DNA of 64,000 nucleotides from NCBI GenBank assembly GCA_009823395.1, contig CM020506.1:22176001-22240000 (forward strand). Reading direction: 5' to 3'. Under the pieces are notes generated by a model. The model was not told the origin of the DNA and made no database searches. It saw nothing but the letters and a program-made list of their open reading frames with translations. Position numbers and translations under genes: made by a program. How positions within the stretch are numbered: position 1 is the stretch's first letter; each line of letters opens with the position of its first letter. Below are positions 25,282 to 37,400 of the stretch, piece by piece. The stretch is from Thamnaconus septentrionalis. Taxonomy: Eukaryota > Chordata > Actinopteri > Tetraodontiformes > Monacanthidae.

Positions 25282-26141
25282 GTAAGGGTGGTAAAAGGTA
25301 TCGATTTTAACATGAGCTCGTTAGCGTTTCGCAAATGTGTTGTGTTGTTTGTTGATTGGATTGTAATAGTTTCTGCACGTACGCGTAAACCAGCCCACTC
25401 GGGACTGCGGTTGGTTGAAAACTTCATAAATAAAGCGAAAAGAGTTAGTAACTCTTTCAAGTCCAGGCCCAGCACTCGCTAAAACAGAGATCCTGGGGGG
25501 GGGGGGGGGACTAGAAGCCTGACGCCGTGGTTTCTTCTCCACAGAGAACTTTTCAAAACAGTATCCAACAATTTGGTCGAGGATTGCGTTGCACCGTTGT
25601 TTTACGCCTTGTTGCTCGTGTGGAGTCTACCCTCATTGACATGGCAACAGTGCCATAAACACTGACGAGAAGTTGCTCCTGACGTCGTCAACACCTGCGA
25701 CTATGTGTTGATGTCTCTTTAATGTGGGTTTACCTTTTTTCACTGTTCGTAAGACTCGGTGTTACAGTGTATGGAAAGGTTTGGTACGTGAGTACATGTA
25801 AAATGTAAAAACTGTAATCTGAGTTTTAAAAAAGAAATCACAGTATACTGCAGAGAAGCATCGCAACTTTCCTATCGATATTAAACCCTTTATCTAGTCC
25901 TTAGGGACGCACTGTATCTGCCTTAAGCAGTGACACGCAAGTGAAGCTTTGGAACTTGCTTCCAAAGCTTCCCTTTGGAAGAGATGGGGAGAAAAGTTGC
26001 CCTAATCTGATGCAATTATTTTGTGATGGGATGTTATCTTTTACAATCAAATCTTATTAATCCTTTATATGCTCTCATATACATGTGTCTTAGTCATTGT
26101 TCCAACCAGTTTGAAGACATTGAAATGCTGTGGATTTAGGT

Positions 26142-26443
26142 CAGGGGTGGGCTGCTTGCCCTCACAGGGGCCGGAGCAGAGATATGTAGGAAACATGTGC
26201 TTTACATGTTGTGCTTTAAGGTCAATCAAAACTTGGCAAAAGCATTACGACAGAGTAACTGTCTTTTAAGCCCCATGGTATTTAGCTCTTTGTTGAAATG
26301 ACTCTTAAAACTCTGAAAAAATACAAACTACAGCTATTTTATTACTTGCTTACTATAAATATAATCTCTTCCAGTTCAGAGGGACTGATTAAAAATGTTA
26401 ACGGGCCACATACGGCCCACGGGCCGTAGTTTGCCCATGCCTG
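26142..26443 (-). mobile_element. hAT-like non-autonomous element with 8-bp target duplication
   Basis: The ends are CAGGGGTGGGCTGCTTG and, reversed, CAGGCATGGGCAAACTACGG. The flanks atttaggt (26134-26141) and atctaggc (26444-26451) match at 6 of 8 positions, as expected for an old hAT insertion. The reversed interior, with GAGTCATTTCAACAAAGAGC, matches the element at 55425-55663. Confidence 0.75.
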
Positions 26444-26717
26444 ATCTAGGCTGAGATTCATTTAAACATTCCTGCCGTCTATGCATTCCTGAACACGGCC
26501 CAGGGGGGGGGGTGGAGGCAAAAGGACAGGAGTGGCTTGACCTCTGAGACCTCTCTGGCCCTGTGGTGGGATGGTCTTCACAGGGCTCATGCTGTGCAAA
26601 CCAAGCTTGAGCTTCCCAACCAACAGAATTTTACCGCAGAATTTGCATTCAGGGAGACCTGAGAAATAGAAAAAAAAAACAACCAAAACATTAAGTTTGA
26701 AAAATCAATTACACGTG

Positions 26718-26826
26718 AACATTTAATGTGTGTGTTTAATGTAAATATATCAACACATAGCGTTAGTTTTCATCTCATGTGGATTTTGCTCATGTTATTT
26801 TCCACGTCAGCCATTCTGAGGAGGTT
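26718..26826 (+). repeat. Dispersed direct repeat, copy 1
   Basis: It begins AACATTTAATGTGTGTG and ends CCACGTCAGCCATTCTGAGG, the same ends and order as the segment at 27908-28024, about 1.2 kb away in the same orientation. The middle is diverged. Confidence 0.75.
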
Positions 26827-27368
26827 ATTACAGTGTAAAAGTGTCTCGATGTGACGGTGTTGATGCGTTTAAGTGCGCAGGCTCGCAGTCACGGTCGAGG
26901 GCACAGCCCCCCAGTTCAGAATAGCTCTTGATTTGCACAGTGGTCACAAACGTCTAATTCAGTAATCCACATCAAACGCACCACATCTTGCATACAGGCT
27001 CATTTGAGATACATGTCGTATTTTTTTTTCCACTTTTTTTTTTTTATTACAGTTTAATTAGAGCCTTCAGGCCATACGCAACGTCGCAGCTGAGAGGCAG
27101 TGAGAAGGTGGGAGGGAGCGGCGAGCTTCCTAGCGCATTAGCGTATCTTTAAAAGCCTTTTTTTTTTTTATGACGCCACTTTAAATGAGGTGCCAGCGCA
27201 GGGGAAATGATACAGCAGGGCCTGGTGAAAATACCCAGCTGTGACTTACTGGAGTGTAATTTGCGATTTGCCTGGCAGCTGACGCGATCCGCACGCTGTG
27301 GGCACCATCAGTTCAGGCAAACGCGTAGAAAAAGGTCTCAGGAATATGTAAAGAATTCGTTTGGCCAG

Positions 27369-27440
27369 CTGCTGCTGCTGCTGCTGCTGCTGAGAGAGAG
27401 AGAGAGCGAGAGAGAGCGAGAGCTTCCACAAAGCTCACTC
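27369..27440 (+). repeat. (CTG)7 next to interrupted GA repeat
   Basis: GCTGCTG units run into GAGAGAGAG with GC interruptions. Antisense reading gives a polyalanine or polyglutamine frame that I regard as spurious. Confidence 0.9.
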
Positions 27441-27907
27441 TTTCTCTCTCTCTCTGTCTCGTGGGGAACTCCAGTTTATATAAAACGACCCATGACATCC
27501 ACCAACTGGTCGGCCATGTCCATGTAGCAACGCTGAGAGAGAAACACCATGACAGCCCTGCTTCCCTGCTGAGTGCCACTGATGCACTGCTCTGCCACAG
27601 CGGAGGGTGAAGTGCTCCTCTCAAGAAGGACATGAACATCTTGTCTTGTCGGACTCTTTCTCAGAAGAAGGTTTCTCTGTCACGCATTGATCATTTTATC
27701 GTATAAAATGAATTGAATTCCACAAAAAACTTACTGGGTTAGCAACTCTGCGCGTTTTCAGCATACTGTATGCTTGGAGTGAATGATTAGTGGCTGGTTT
27801 TCACATCTTTGAATAAGGAACTGCAGTCCCATTTTGTTTAAGTTAGTATAATGTTCATTTCCCCCTTTCTACTATTTAAGTTTTTTTTTTTAAATCTATT
27901 GTATGTC

Positions 27908-28024
27908 AACATTTAATGTGTGTTTAATGTAAATATATCAACACACATAAATCTTATATGGATTGTACTTCTGTTTATCTCTTGAAACCGTTTTTTTTCC
28001 ACGTCAGCCATTCTGAGGAGGTTA
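27908..28024 (+). repeat. Dispersed direct repeat, copy 2
   Basis: Partner of 26718-26826, with the same start (AACATTTAATGTGTG) and the same end (CCACGTCAGCCATTCTGAGG). It could reflect a local duplication or two members of an uncatalogued repeat. Confidence 0.75.
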
Positions 28025-28130
28025 AATTAGTAATATGTCAATTTACCCTTTTTTTTTTCAACTGCTTTAACTAACTACTACTAACTACTACTTTAACTAC
28101 TAACTATATTTGTATTGCTCAATTTCGTTT

Positions 28131-28500
28131 GCTGGCGCAGTGGTTAGCGCTGCCGCCTCACAGCAAGAAGGTCGTGGGTTCGATTCCGGGGCCCGGGCCT
28201 GTGACCTTTCTGTGTGGAGTTTGCATGTTCTCCCTGTGTCTGCGTGGGTTCTCTCCAGGTTCTCTGGCTTCCTCCCACACTCCAAAAACATGCATGTGAG
28301 GTCAATTGAACACTCTAAATTGTCCGTAGGTGTGCATGTGAGTGTGAATGGTTGTCTGTCTCTATGTGGCCCTGCGATGAACTGGCGACTTGTCCAGGGT
28401 GTCACCCTGCCTTCGCCCTAAGACAGCTGGGATAGGCTCCAGCAGACCCCCGTGACCCTGAACAGGAATAAGCGGGTATAGAAAATGAATGAATGAATGA
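28131..28500 (+). mobile_element. tRNA-derived SINE, young copy with target-site duplication
   Basis: The A box (TGGCGCAGTGGTTAGC) and B box (GGGTTCGATTCC) are intact, and the body shares the family core CTTGTCCAGGGTGTCACCCT. The tail is (ATGA)n. The 9-bp duplication ttcgtttgc is exact at 28124-28132 and 28503-28511, and near-identical over 12 bp. This is the best-preserved copy in the window. Confidence 0.9.
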
Positions 28501-29299
28501 AATTCGTTTGCACTAACAAAAAAAAAAAGAACTTCCAGTGGTCAGCCTCAAAAAGTCACTTGTGAGTTCTTCCCGCTGTTGCCACTGGCGCCATTAGTTT
28601 GTTTGGCTCCCGGCCGTCCCTGCGCCGTGACGTCTACCGTTTGAGTGGCTGTCGATTGCCAGACGACTCACCAGCGCGTCTGGCCACCCACATTCTTGGA
28701 AAGCCAAAATGAATATTGAGATTGACAATGAATGCGAGCCATGCGCTCCCAGAGCAGGTGCTGCCACGCCGAGGCCGTAAATGCCGCCATGTGTTTCCTT
28801 TTGTTTGGTGCGGTAAAAAATCACAGGCCACAAAAATCACAGGCCACAAAATGATCTTGGCACGGGTGACTTGGCGAGGCGGTGAACCAGAGACAAGCTG
28901 GCATAAATAGAGGTTAATATATTAACGTTAGATGTGTAATTTGTTCATTCCCTTGAGCAGCTACTGAAGCCTGCAGTGGTTGTTTTCACACTTCGCAGCT
29001 CCAGCTTTTCAAACAAGGACAAAAAGAAATCACTGTTAAATGCTTTGTTTTGTAATTAATGGAATGTAAATAAATAGCCATTAATGTATTATAGTGAAAT
29101 TACCACACTTGAGGTTGGGCTATCATGTTGTGCAGTAATAGCTTTGTAATTGGACCCACATCACTCTTGGCTCGCTAAGGCTCCTGTGTTGCAACACTGA
29201 TAAGGAGATAAGGCCCTCAGTGCGATTTCACAGCTAGTGTGCCATTGTTGTTGACACAGTTTCAGCCTTACACAGGAGCACAGTTATATGATACTGACT

Positions 29300-29367
29300 C
29301 AAGCGCTTGGCCACTCCTCTTCAGCAGGCAGGCAGGCAGGCAAGCAGGCAGCAGCTTTCTTCACTGG
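29300..29367 (+). other. Possible 5' noncoding exon of inava
   Basis: A segment with four GGCA repeats ends at CACTGG|GTGAGT, a consensus donor. A matching acceptor could be ACACAACCCAG near 32141, just before the inava start codon. This is inference only. Confidence 0.25.
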
Positions 29368-29812
29368 GTGAGTCTCTCATTCCCGGATTGCCAGATTCCT
29401 CTCGACTGCGCTCGGTGCCCTGACTTCCACACGAGCTCTCAGTCCCAGCAGCGGGGTTTCCACACGCTGGGATTTAAGGAGGCTTTTTGGGTTTTATTTT
29501 AAGAAGTAAGTGCATTTGATCATGTGTCTCATGTCAAGTGTTTGTTAAGTGCTTATATCTATATTGACTCTGTTTCTGCGTCTGTGTGGTGCACTTGTTT
29601 TGGATGTGGTATTAACTGAATTAAGCGGGTAGCAGTTTTTGTTTTACTTCATCAGACTAGAAAAAACACTTTTCTGGGTGGATGAGTGGAAAGTATTGTG
29701 AAGTATTGTTAAACAGAACATGACCTATTGATTGAAGTTTTCTTTGTATCAGCCAGTTGCTGAAGTGCTTTTCCTCCGCCACTGGCTTCTTGGTGTCGTG
29801 GTGGAGAGGCTG

Positions 29813-29851
29813 GAAAACTCCCAGGAAAACCCAGTTTTCCTGGGGGTTTTC
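29813..29851. repeat. 18-bp inverted repeat with 3-nt loop
   Basis: The left arm GAAAACTCCCAGGAAAAC and right arm GTTTTCCTGGGGGTTTTC pair at 17 of 18 positions, the exception being a T opposite G that would still wobble-pair in RNA. The loop is CCA. Confidence 0.97.
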
Positions 29852-31027
29852 TTTTCCCCTTGCTCTGGTGAGTGGGGAACTTTCCTGCACCTCTTTAAGC
29901 ACAGCACAAGTTTCAGTGTGACGTTGACTATCATTATTGGCTTAATGCATTAAGGACTGCAGGGTTTTGCGGATTCGTTCCTCTGTGATCATCTCAACCA
30001 TTCACTCCCTCACCACTGTGAATGTGCCGCTTGTACCTTGTATAGAAATATGGAGTTCAGAGTTGTTGCAAGGATGGAGTAAACACTCCTAATGAAGTGA
30101 CGCTGGAGCCGGTGGTCTGATAGATATTAAGGCCTGTCACATGCTGTCTCAATGGAAGGCACATGAAATTTAAATCACTGTTTTTGTTGGCTTCATAAAT
30201 GGTTCATTTTGCAAGTGTTTGTTTACAAAAGTCCAAAAAATATTTTTTTGCCATTTTTGGACACTCTCATCTCTGACCATGAGTTCAGTGGAATTGTTTT
30301 GTCATTACTTTCATCCAAATTAAGGAGTTGTTGCTTCATTTATTGCATCTACAAAAGTTCTTGGAAACAACCTCACTGGCGTGAGGCCTGTGAAGTCGCA
30401 ACTGACACGCTATGCCTCTGTACTAGCTCCTTATTTAAAAGCATTTTTTTGTTTTCAATTTTTTTTCTGACATCAAAGCCTTAAGAAGTCACAGCTGCTT
30501 ATTCTTTACAGCACTTTTTTATACAATGTTTTCCAAACTCTGCATAAAACTTTCTCCAAAACATCATTCTTGATATCGTTTATAGTTTTATGTTCTGGAA
30601 TCATGTCCTGTACATCGTCAACTCTTTCTGACATCTAATAGACGACATTAGTTTCATAATTCTTTAAAACCATTATCAAATTGATCACAGATGTGAACAG
30701 GAACTGGCAACAAGCACACCAGCGACTGGCCTCGCACTTTAATCTATTTTCCTTCTTTTTATAGCTGTAATTGTTGTTTGCTAAAAGTACGGGTTGATGT
30801 GCTGACATGCCAGCCGGGGCCTGACATTTGCTGTGGAGAGTTGTTGTTTAGGTGCGCGCGAAATAAGCAGCTTAGCCTTAATTTTAGAGACACCGCAGCC
30901 AGTTAGCCACCGGCTGAAAGTGTGAAGGCTGAAAGCTGCAGTCAGAGTCATATGAGCAGCGTGTGTCACGTCCCGCCTCTGCTGGGCCTGAAGTCGCCTG
31001 ATTCGTCAAGGTTCGGTCGGGCCAAAA

Positions 31028-31530
31028 CAAGGGATGCACCCAAACCACTTTACTACAGAACGAGTACAGTACTTTCCGATACTGAGTATCTTATAAGGTA
31101 CTCAGTACTTTCCGATACTGAGTACCGCAAAGTACTGAGTACTGACTACAATACTCAGTACCTTCCGAGACTGAATACCTCAGTCTCGGAAGGTACTCGG
31201 CACTTTCCAATACTGAGTACCTTATAAGATACTCAGTATCGGAGAATCAAAATTACTTTGATTTTGCACAGATGTTGCACAGATGTTTTGTGCAACATCA
31301 TTCCTCAGCATGTTTTTCTAGAACATGTTTCACTGCAGTACAAACACACATTTAACACAATTGTCATGTACTTTCATATACAATTGGTATCAGTGTCGCG
31401 GTATCGGCAGGTATCTTACAGGTACGAGTGGAGTGCTCGACACTGGTATCGGTACCGATACCCGATACTGGTATCGGTACCAATACCCGATACTAGTATC
31501 GGCACCTGTGCAGTCAAAACAATACTGGTA
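31028..31530. mobile_element. GTATC-rich foldback element, probably non-autonomous hAT
   Basis: It starts near CAAGGGATGCACCCAAACCA, like hAT ends of the CAGGGATGCACCGAAA type. It then has many copies of the motif ATACTGAGTACC in both orientations, and a right part (about 31386-31510) with GGTATCGGTACCGATACC, itself a perfect palindrome. Arms at 31158-31174 and 31180-31196 are perfectly complementary, and 31082-31106 is an exact inverse of 31213-31237. No transposase frame is visible and the right boundary is uncertain. Confidence 0.55.
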
Positions 31531-32175
31531 CTCCCACTCCTCTTTGTCGCGACTCTTCACTTTCATTTCATCTGCGGCGTTTTTCACAGCAGCTGGGAAG
31601 AAGCTCCCTGTCGCCGGCCGGGATACGCCTCCCCTAGCGTGCTACCACCACCACCACCACCGCTGCATTCCAGCGCTCTTAAAAGTTAATCATCTAACCA
31701 GCGGCTCTCACAGTTTCACCGACACCGGCTGAATTTATGCCTCATACGTCCCAGGACGCTTATCTGGTGCAGCAAGTGAGATAATGCTGATCATATGACA
31801 TCAGAGGCCGAACAAACAAGCAGTCACAGGAAACCAGCCAGACGCGGCAACGTGTCGGCTCACTCACGCCATTAAAGACTTATGACTGCTGTGCAGGAGT
31901 GATGGGTCAAGAAGGCAAGTCACACCTGAGTCACCCCGGAGGAGGTCACCCGCTGACTAACGGCCTGTCATTTCAGACAGTTGCGCTGTTGGGGCGTGAA
32001 AATGACTTTGTCGTCATTGTGACAGCTCGTCTTGTTGTTTTTAATTTCCTTGTTTTGTTTTGGTTTTTTTGTAGGATTTTCGTTAGGTTTCTAAAATTGT
32101 CGGCATAATTCACAGGTAATGGCGACTTTTCACACAACCCAGTGAAGAACAGCATCAGGAAGTGAAGCCACTGAC

Positions 32176-34422
32176 ATGGAGGGCAACGGAGAGATCAGCG
32201 ACTCGGACAGCGGTATCATCCTTCATTCAGGTGCGTTTGGCTCACGAGAGACAGTGAGTGAGTGAGAGAGAGAGAGAGCGGGTTGTGTTTGTCCACTGGG
32301 AATATTTAACATGAATTACCTTATTTCTATAAGAGTCTCACGTGGCTTTTTTTCCTTATTTAAACATGAAAAATATCAGACGGCCTCTTTCCTTCCCATC
32401 ATTATATAATAACTATAATGACTTCTGTTCTCTTCCTGACACACACACACACACGCACACCTTGCTTGAAGCAGGGAGGAGACCAACCTATTCTAATGTT
32501 GCTTCTGTTGAAACCATTTAATCCAATGTGGCACGAATGACGCTGCAACAGCAGGCGCACATTACGTGACAAAATGTTTCACTTTAAACATGATGTATTA
32601 ACATCAGCGGAGATCTTGGTGTTTCAGTGAGCTTGAAATTTAAACACAAGTGTGACTTCAGAATGTAACTTAACTGGAATTAATTCTATCAAATTTCATT
32701 ATGGCAAAATGATCTGTGGAACAATGGGGCCATTTTATTAAATCACTTTGACAAGCAAAGTAGTTTTGAATGAGGAAAACATAGCATTTGCAGTTTTCCT
32801 GTCGTACAAATTTAGAAATTTTCAAAATAATACTAATAAACTACAATTTAGCAGGGCTTTTTTTTTTTTTTTATAGCAGAGCAGCCCAACTTTTCAGTCC
32901 ACAGGATCGGAATCACCATTAAAACTCTGAACCTCTGAGTCCAACAGCTGAATATGAATTAACTGCAATCACTGGAATCCAGTTTGATTTGAGACTTTCA
33001 GAGACTCAAGATGCTTTACGCTGTATAAAAGAAAAGCAGACGCAAAGCTTTGCGTCTTGCTATGTTGTTTCATTCTTGCATTGGCTGACATTCCTTGTGC
33101 CTAAACTCAGCCATGTGATGTCTCTTCTTTACAATGAAAAAGTGTCGCGCCGCAAATAAAGAAGGGATTGTCACTGGAGGAAAAGGAATTCTTTGCGCCA
33201 TTGTAGTGCTGTCACACTTCTTTCCTGTTGCACCGCTGACATTTGTAAATACCTGCAGGGACTCTGTTAATAATCTCTGAAGGAATGCAACACTTAATGC
33301 ATTGTGTTGGCGAAGCCACTCCCACACCTCAGTCCTCACTCACCCTGGGCTCCATGTCATCTATCAGCCAGGCCACAGGCATCGCCAGCCAGAGTGTAAA
33401 TAATCACAGAGATCTTGAGACTAATGCTGTGGTGCCACTAGGAATCATTCAAAACATTTCTGGTAGAATGCCAGTTTCGATACTGGTTGCAGAACAATGC
33501 TTTTTATTGATGCCAGATGGCAATTACATGCACAGCGCAAAACTTTGATTTTCCGTTTTACTGGTGATTCAAATCAGGATTTCCTCCAAATCAAGCTTGT
33601 TGTAATCCCGTCCTTTGCTGCTGCATCCTGGGCACAAACGCTGCATTCTGCTTTTGCATTTTGAGCCACCTCCATAAAGTGGAGCCTCTTTAGAATCTTT
33701 GGCATGATGCTGATTCTCACTTAACGTAAACTAAGGCTTGCAAATGTCTTTAGTTCTCATTTCTATCATGTCAAAGCCAATTGCCAGCGATTTCAGATCT
33801 TGACACATGTACGCCATTATTTTCTCACAGACACTAAGATTTACTTTCTTGGATATTGTAATTTTGCACCGAAAGATGATTATTTTTCAATATTCGATGG
33901 GATCAGAACATTCTGGACGAGGCTATAAATGTATCCAAGTTGACTACGCAGCCTTAGATGCAAGAGTTTTTTGGGGGGTTTTTTGGAGAAGGCAGATAAA
34001 AGTAACTTTCCGGTTGAAATACTGTCAAGGTGCCTCTGTAATTAACAAGCTAGTATACTTCTAGAATAAAGACAAAACTGAGCAGGCAGAAGCAAACATG
34101 AACATGTGTTTTATATACAACACTACCCAGGAAATTAGAATATCCTGAAATGGTTGTAGTATTTCTGCAATTCAACTTAAAAGGTGAATTTGACATATTA
34201 TATAAACGAATATGCAAATCAATATATTTCAAGTTTCAAATTTCAAATTTCTTTGGATTTTGCTCATCAGGTCTTGCAGCTTAAAAAAAAACTCAAATTC
34301 AAAAACTCAGAAAATTAGAATATATGTGTAATGGCTCAATAAAATTTGTTGGTTTCATCTTTTATTTTAAATTGCCAAAATAAAACAACTTTTACTTGAT
34401 ATTCTAATTTTTCGGGTAGTAG

Positions 34423-34497
<75 letters not shown>

Positions 34498-37400
34498 ATA
34501 TTATATTTATTTTTTTTTTTTTTTTTAAAGTTTCTTTGAAAAAGTTTCTCTTAGTTTATAAAGACGCTGCATGATCTATTTCAGGAGAACGGTGCCAAAG
34601 ATGTTATCTAAGATGATCACAGGGTGACAATTATATATAACAGCTGAACACAACTTCCATGAATGGTAGCATTTATTGCAGGGCTTCCATATCAGACGCA
34701 CCATAAAAACATTTCTTTGTGGGCAGATCATAAAGTTCACAGCTGAGGAGAGCAGAGTTACTTTTAAATATTCTTTTGTCAACTTCCCATGATATTTTTT
34801 TTTCCTTGTCTTTATGGTAGTTAGTGGAACATAAAACACTAAACAATCATTCAATAGATTTGCTTCTTGTGTCATTTTTACATTTTTCTGTTGTAATTCT
34901 AGTGTTTCTCTCCTTACCTCTTTTTCTTTATCTGATAGTGTCACTAATAGTTTGTTTTTATTTTGTAAAGTGGTGTCCTGATTCAGTTATACTCATATGT
35001 GTTGCTTTCTAATGAAGTCATGCGATCTCTTCTCTTCCGTGGGCCCAGGCTCTGACAGCCCGACGACGCACACAAAGGATGTGACCACACACACGCGGGC
35101 CATGAAGCTCAAACACCAGGATCTCCGAGAGAAACTGGAGCGCTGCATCCTGGAGCTGAAGACGCTGTGCATCCGAGAAGCTGTGAGTGACAAGCGTCGG
35201 GAAAAAAAAAAAAAAAATCCACACGGCCTGTAGTTTAAAATTCAAATCTCCTTGCACAAGTAGAAGTCGGCGAACGTGTGTCCCTCCTCCCTCACGGCCG
35301 AGCAATTATGATGGTTGAAAGATGATCTTAGTAACAGCCGGAGACAGTCACACACAAATAGAGACACGTTACATAACTCAGCAGGCTGGAACAACATTTC
35401 TTTTGTACATGTCCTGTGAATCAATTCTGTTCTAAAAGGTTGATTAGGTGGGGTCATTATGATGCAGGCAGGGTGTTTGACAATGCGTTGCAGCTTAAGC
35501 TACCAACGTTGTGCTGCAAATGTCTCTAGGTTGGGTCCAGTCATGACCACACAACAGACCTTTAATATTCTTTGGCCTCCTTAAAGGTCTCATTAGGCTA
35601 CAGGCAATAATCATCCCTTTGCTTTAAAATATACTTGTGGGGACCACAAACATGTGGAATCAGGGAATTCATCCTGAAAATACATCACAACCTGGGACAT
35701 TATTGGCAGGCAGCGCCCTGCCAACCTTTCGTTTTCAGTCTCATCTGCCTTGTTTTCCTGAGAGAGAGAGAAAAAATACCCAAATGGACAGATACAAATC
35801 AAAGATTGCAACAGTATTTCCCAGACTGCATGCGTACGTTCTTTGTCACGCACTGTTGCTGCTGGGTAAAATCCCAAGGCTGATCGCCCTTTCCTGTTGA
35901 CACTCGGGATAGGCCCTCCTGTTGGGGCATGTTTTTGTGAGCTAATGGCACGTACGAGGCCGCTCCCTTCTCGCTGTGACAAAAGAAACTAATCTCACCG
36001 GCAGCAGTCAGATGATCGACTGTTTGAGGAAATGGCCGGGGAAGGATTCTGGTCAAAGTGTCTGTTTTCCTCCCGCCTGTTCTCAGAATGGAGAAGTGTG
36101 GGCACTTCTTGATTTCCCCTTCATTTGATTTTCACTTGGACACTTGATACGGTTCAGCGCGTTGGACCCGAGAATGTAACGCAGTTGTGCAACGGATTCC
36201 GAGCGCCAGTTTGCCTCAACATGTAGGGATGGATGAATAAGAGGATTCACTACATCACTCCTACACATATAAGTCAATGAACCTCTCTCAGCGTTTCTCA
36301 ACCTTTTTTTGAACCATGGCACAATTTTTATGTTGAAAGAATTCCATTTCACACCACCAACAAAAAAAAATATTAGAAAATGTCACTTTTTAGGTAACGG
36401 TTGACAATATAGTCTCTTAATTCATTGATACTCTGGGCCTGTTTAGATGCACACAAAGCTGATATCATGGGAGGAAAATAGGCTTACATTCCTTGTAAAA
36501 CAGTCACTCCACAATGGATTGCTATTGTTTTTTAGACCATCCATCCATCCATCCATCCATCCATCCATCCATCCATCCATCTATCCATCCATGTTCAATG
36601 CCCAATTAAGTGAAATTGGATCATTTTTCACAGCAAACCTGACATTATCTCGCAGTACCGCGGCGCAGTGGTTGAAAAGCACTGTGCTATCTCTTGCTGA
36701 AGTCACATTCATTAAAATATATTTGAATTGACGATCTTGATCGCTGATATTTCTGTGATGTTTAGGAGTTGACGGGCCGGCTGTCTGATGACTACCCTCT
36801 CCTGCCGGGGGAGAAGCCTCCACAGATTCACAGACGCATCGGGGCTGCGTTTAAACTGGACGACCAAACTATCCCTCAAGGAGCAGAGGTACAGCAAATC
36901 ATTCACATGCCCGCGAGCCGAAATCGAGTTGGTGTTTGAACAACACGGAAAGTTCAACGACGCTTCCTTCGACAGGAGTCCAAGCTGAGCTTGGTGGACG
37001 CCGAGCTGGCGCTGCAGATGAAGATATTCGAGGCAGCGCGCAAGCTCTACGAAGAGCAGCATCCCAGTAAGGCCGTGAGGAAGAGTCGCTTGCTGCAGTG
37101 CAAGAGGGAGGAGAAAAAACTCAGGCGGCTGCAAGAGACGGCGTTTCAGCTGCAGCTGGAGCACGGCCGGTCATCACCGCTGCCAGCCTTGAGTCTTGCA
37201 CTAGGTGAGAAACAACTGGACACAACATCCCCGCATCAAATCTCTTCTGTGTTCGTCTGTGTAAAAAAAAAAAAAAAAAAAGAAAAACACTTCAACAAAC
37301 ATTCATGTGATGACGGGATAAATGTTTTGTTTAAATCTTAGATCTGGGGACCTCAGACGACAGCTCTCTCTCAGACTCTATTGTGCAAGATGAGGGTAAG

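Larger units (their letters stand above)
21990..32175. other. Gene-free interval between gpr25 and inava coding start
   Basis: No protein-coding frame is recognised. It contains a Tc1-like MITE (23142-23527), a hAT-like element (26142-26443), two copies of a 110-bp repeat (26718, 27908), a young SINE (28131-28500), a hairpin (29813-29851) and a GTATC-rich foldback element (31028-31530). Two sites with strong splice-donor sequence (25281 and 29367) may end noncoding first exons of inava. The stretches 27050-27340, 28560-28910 and 29040-29240 are repeat-poor and could be regulatory. Confidence 0.6.

Noticed and set aside
27246..27639. Frames with polyglutamine or polyalanine stretches
   Set aside because: They come from reading the CTG/CAG repeat and flanking GA repeat antisense; no homology outside the repeat.
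28131..28200. tRNA-like A and B boxes
   Set aside because: The sequence continues into the SINE body and does not fold into a tRNA with anticodon and acceptor stems; it is a SINE promoter, not a tRNA gene.
29813..29851. MicroRNA precursor
   Set aside because: The stem is only 18 bp with a 3-nt loop, too short for a Drosha/Dicer substrate, and neither arm is a miRNA known to me.
31258..31732. Overlapping 143- and 135-residue frames with SYRY/VSV repeats
   Set aside because: They are translations of the GTATC foldback repeat and do not resemble a protein family.
36536..36592. Regularly spaced repeat considered as an array of interest
   Set aside because: It is a plain CATC tetranucleotide run, probably from a SINE tail; no spacers, so not CRISPR-like, and CRISPR is not expected in a vertebrate genome.
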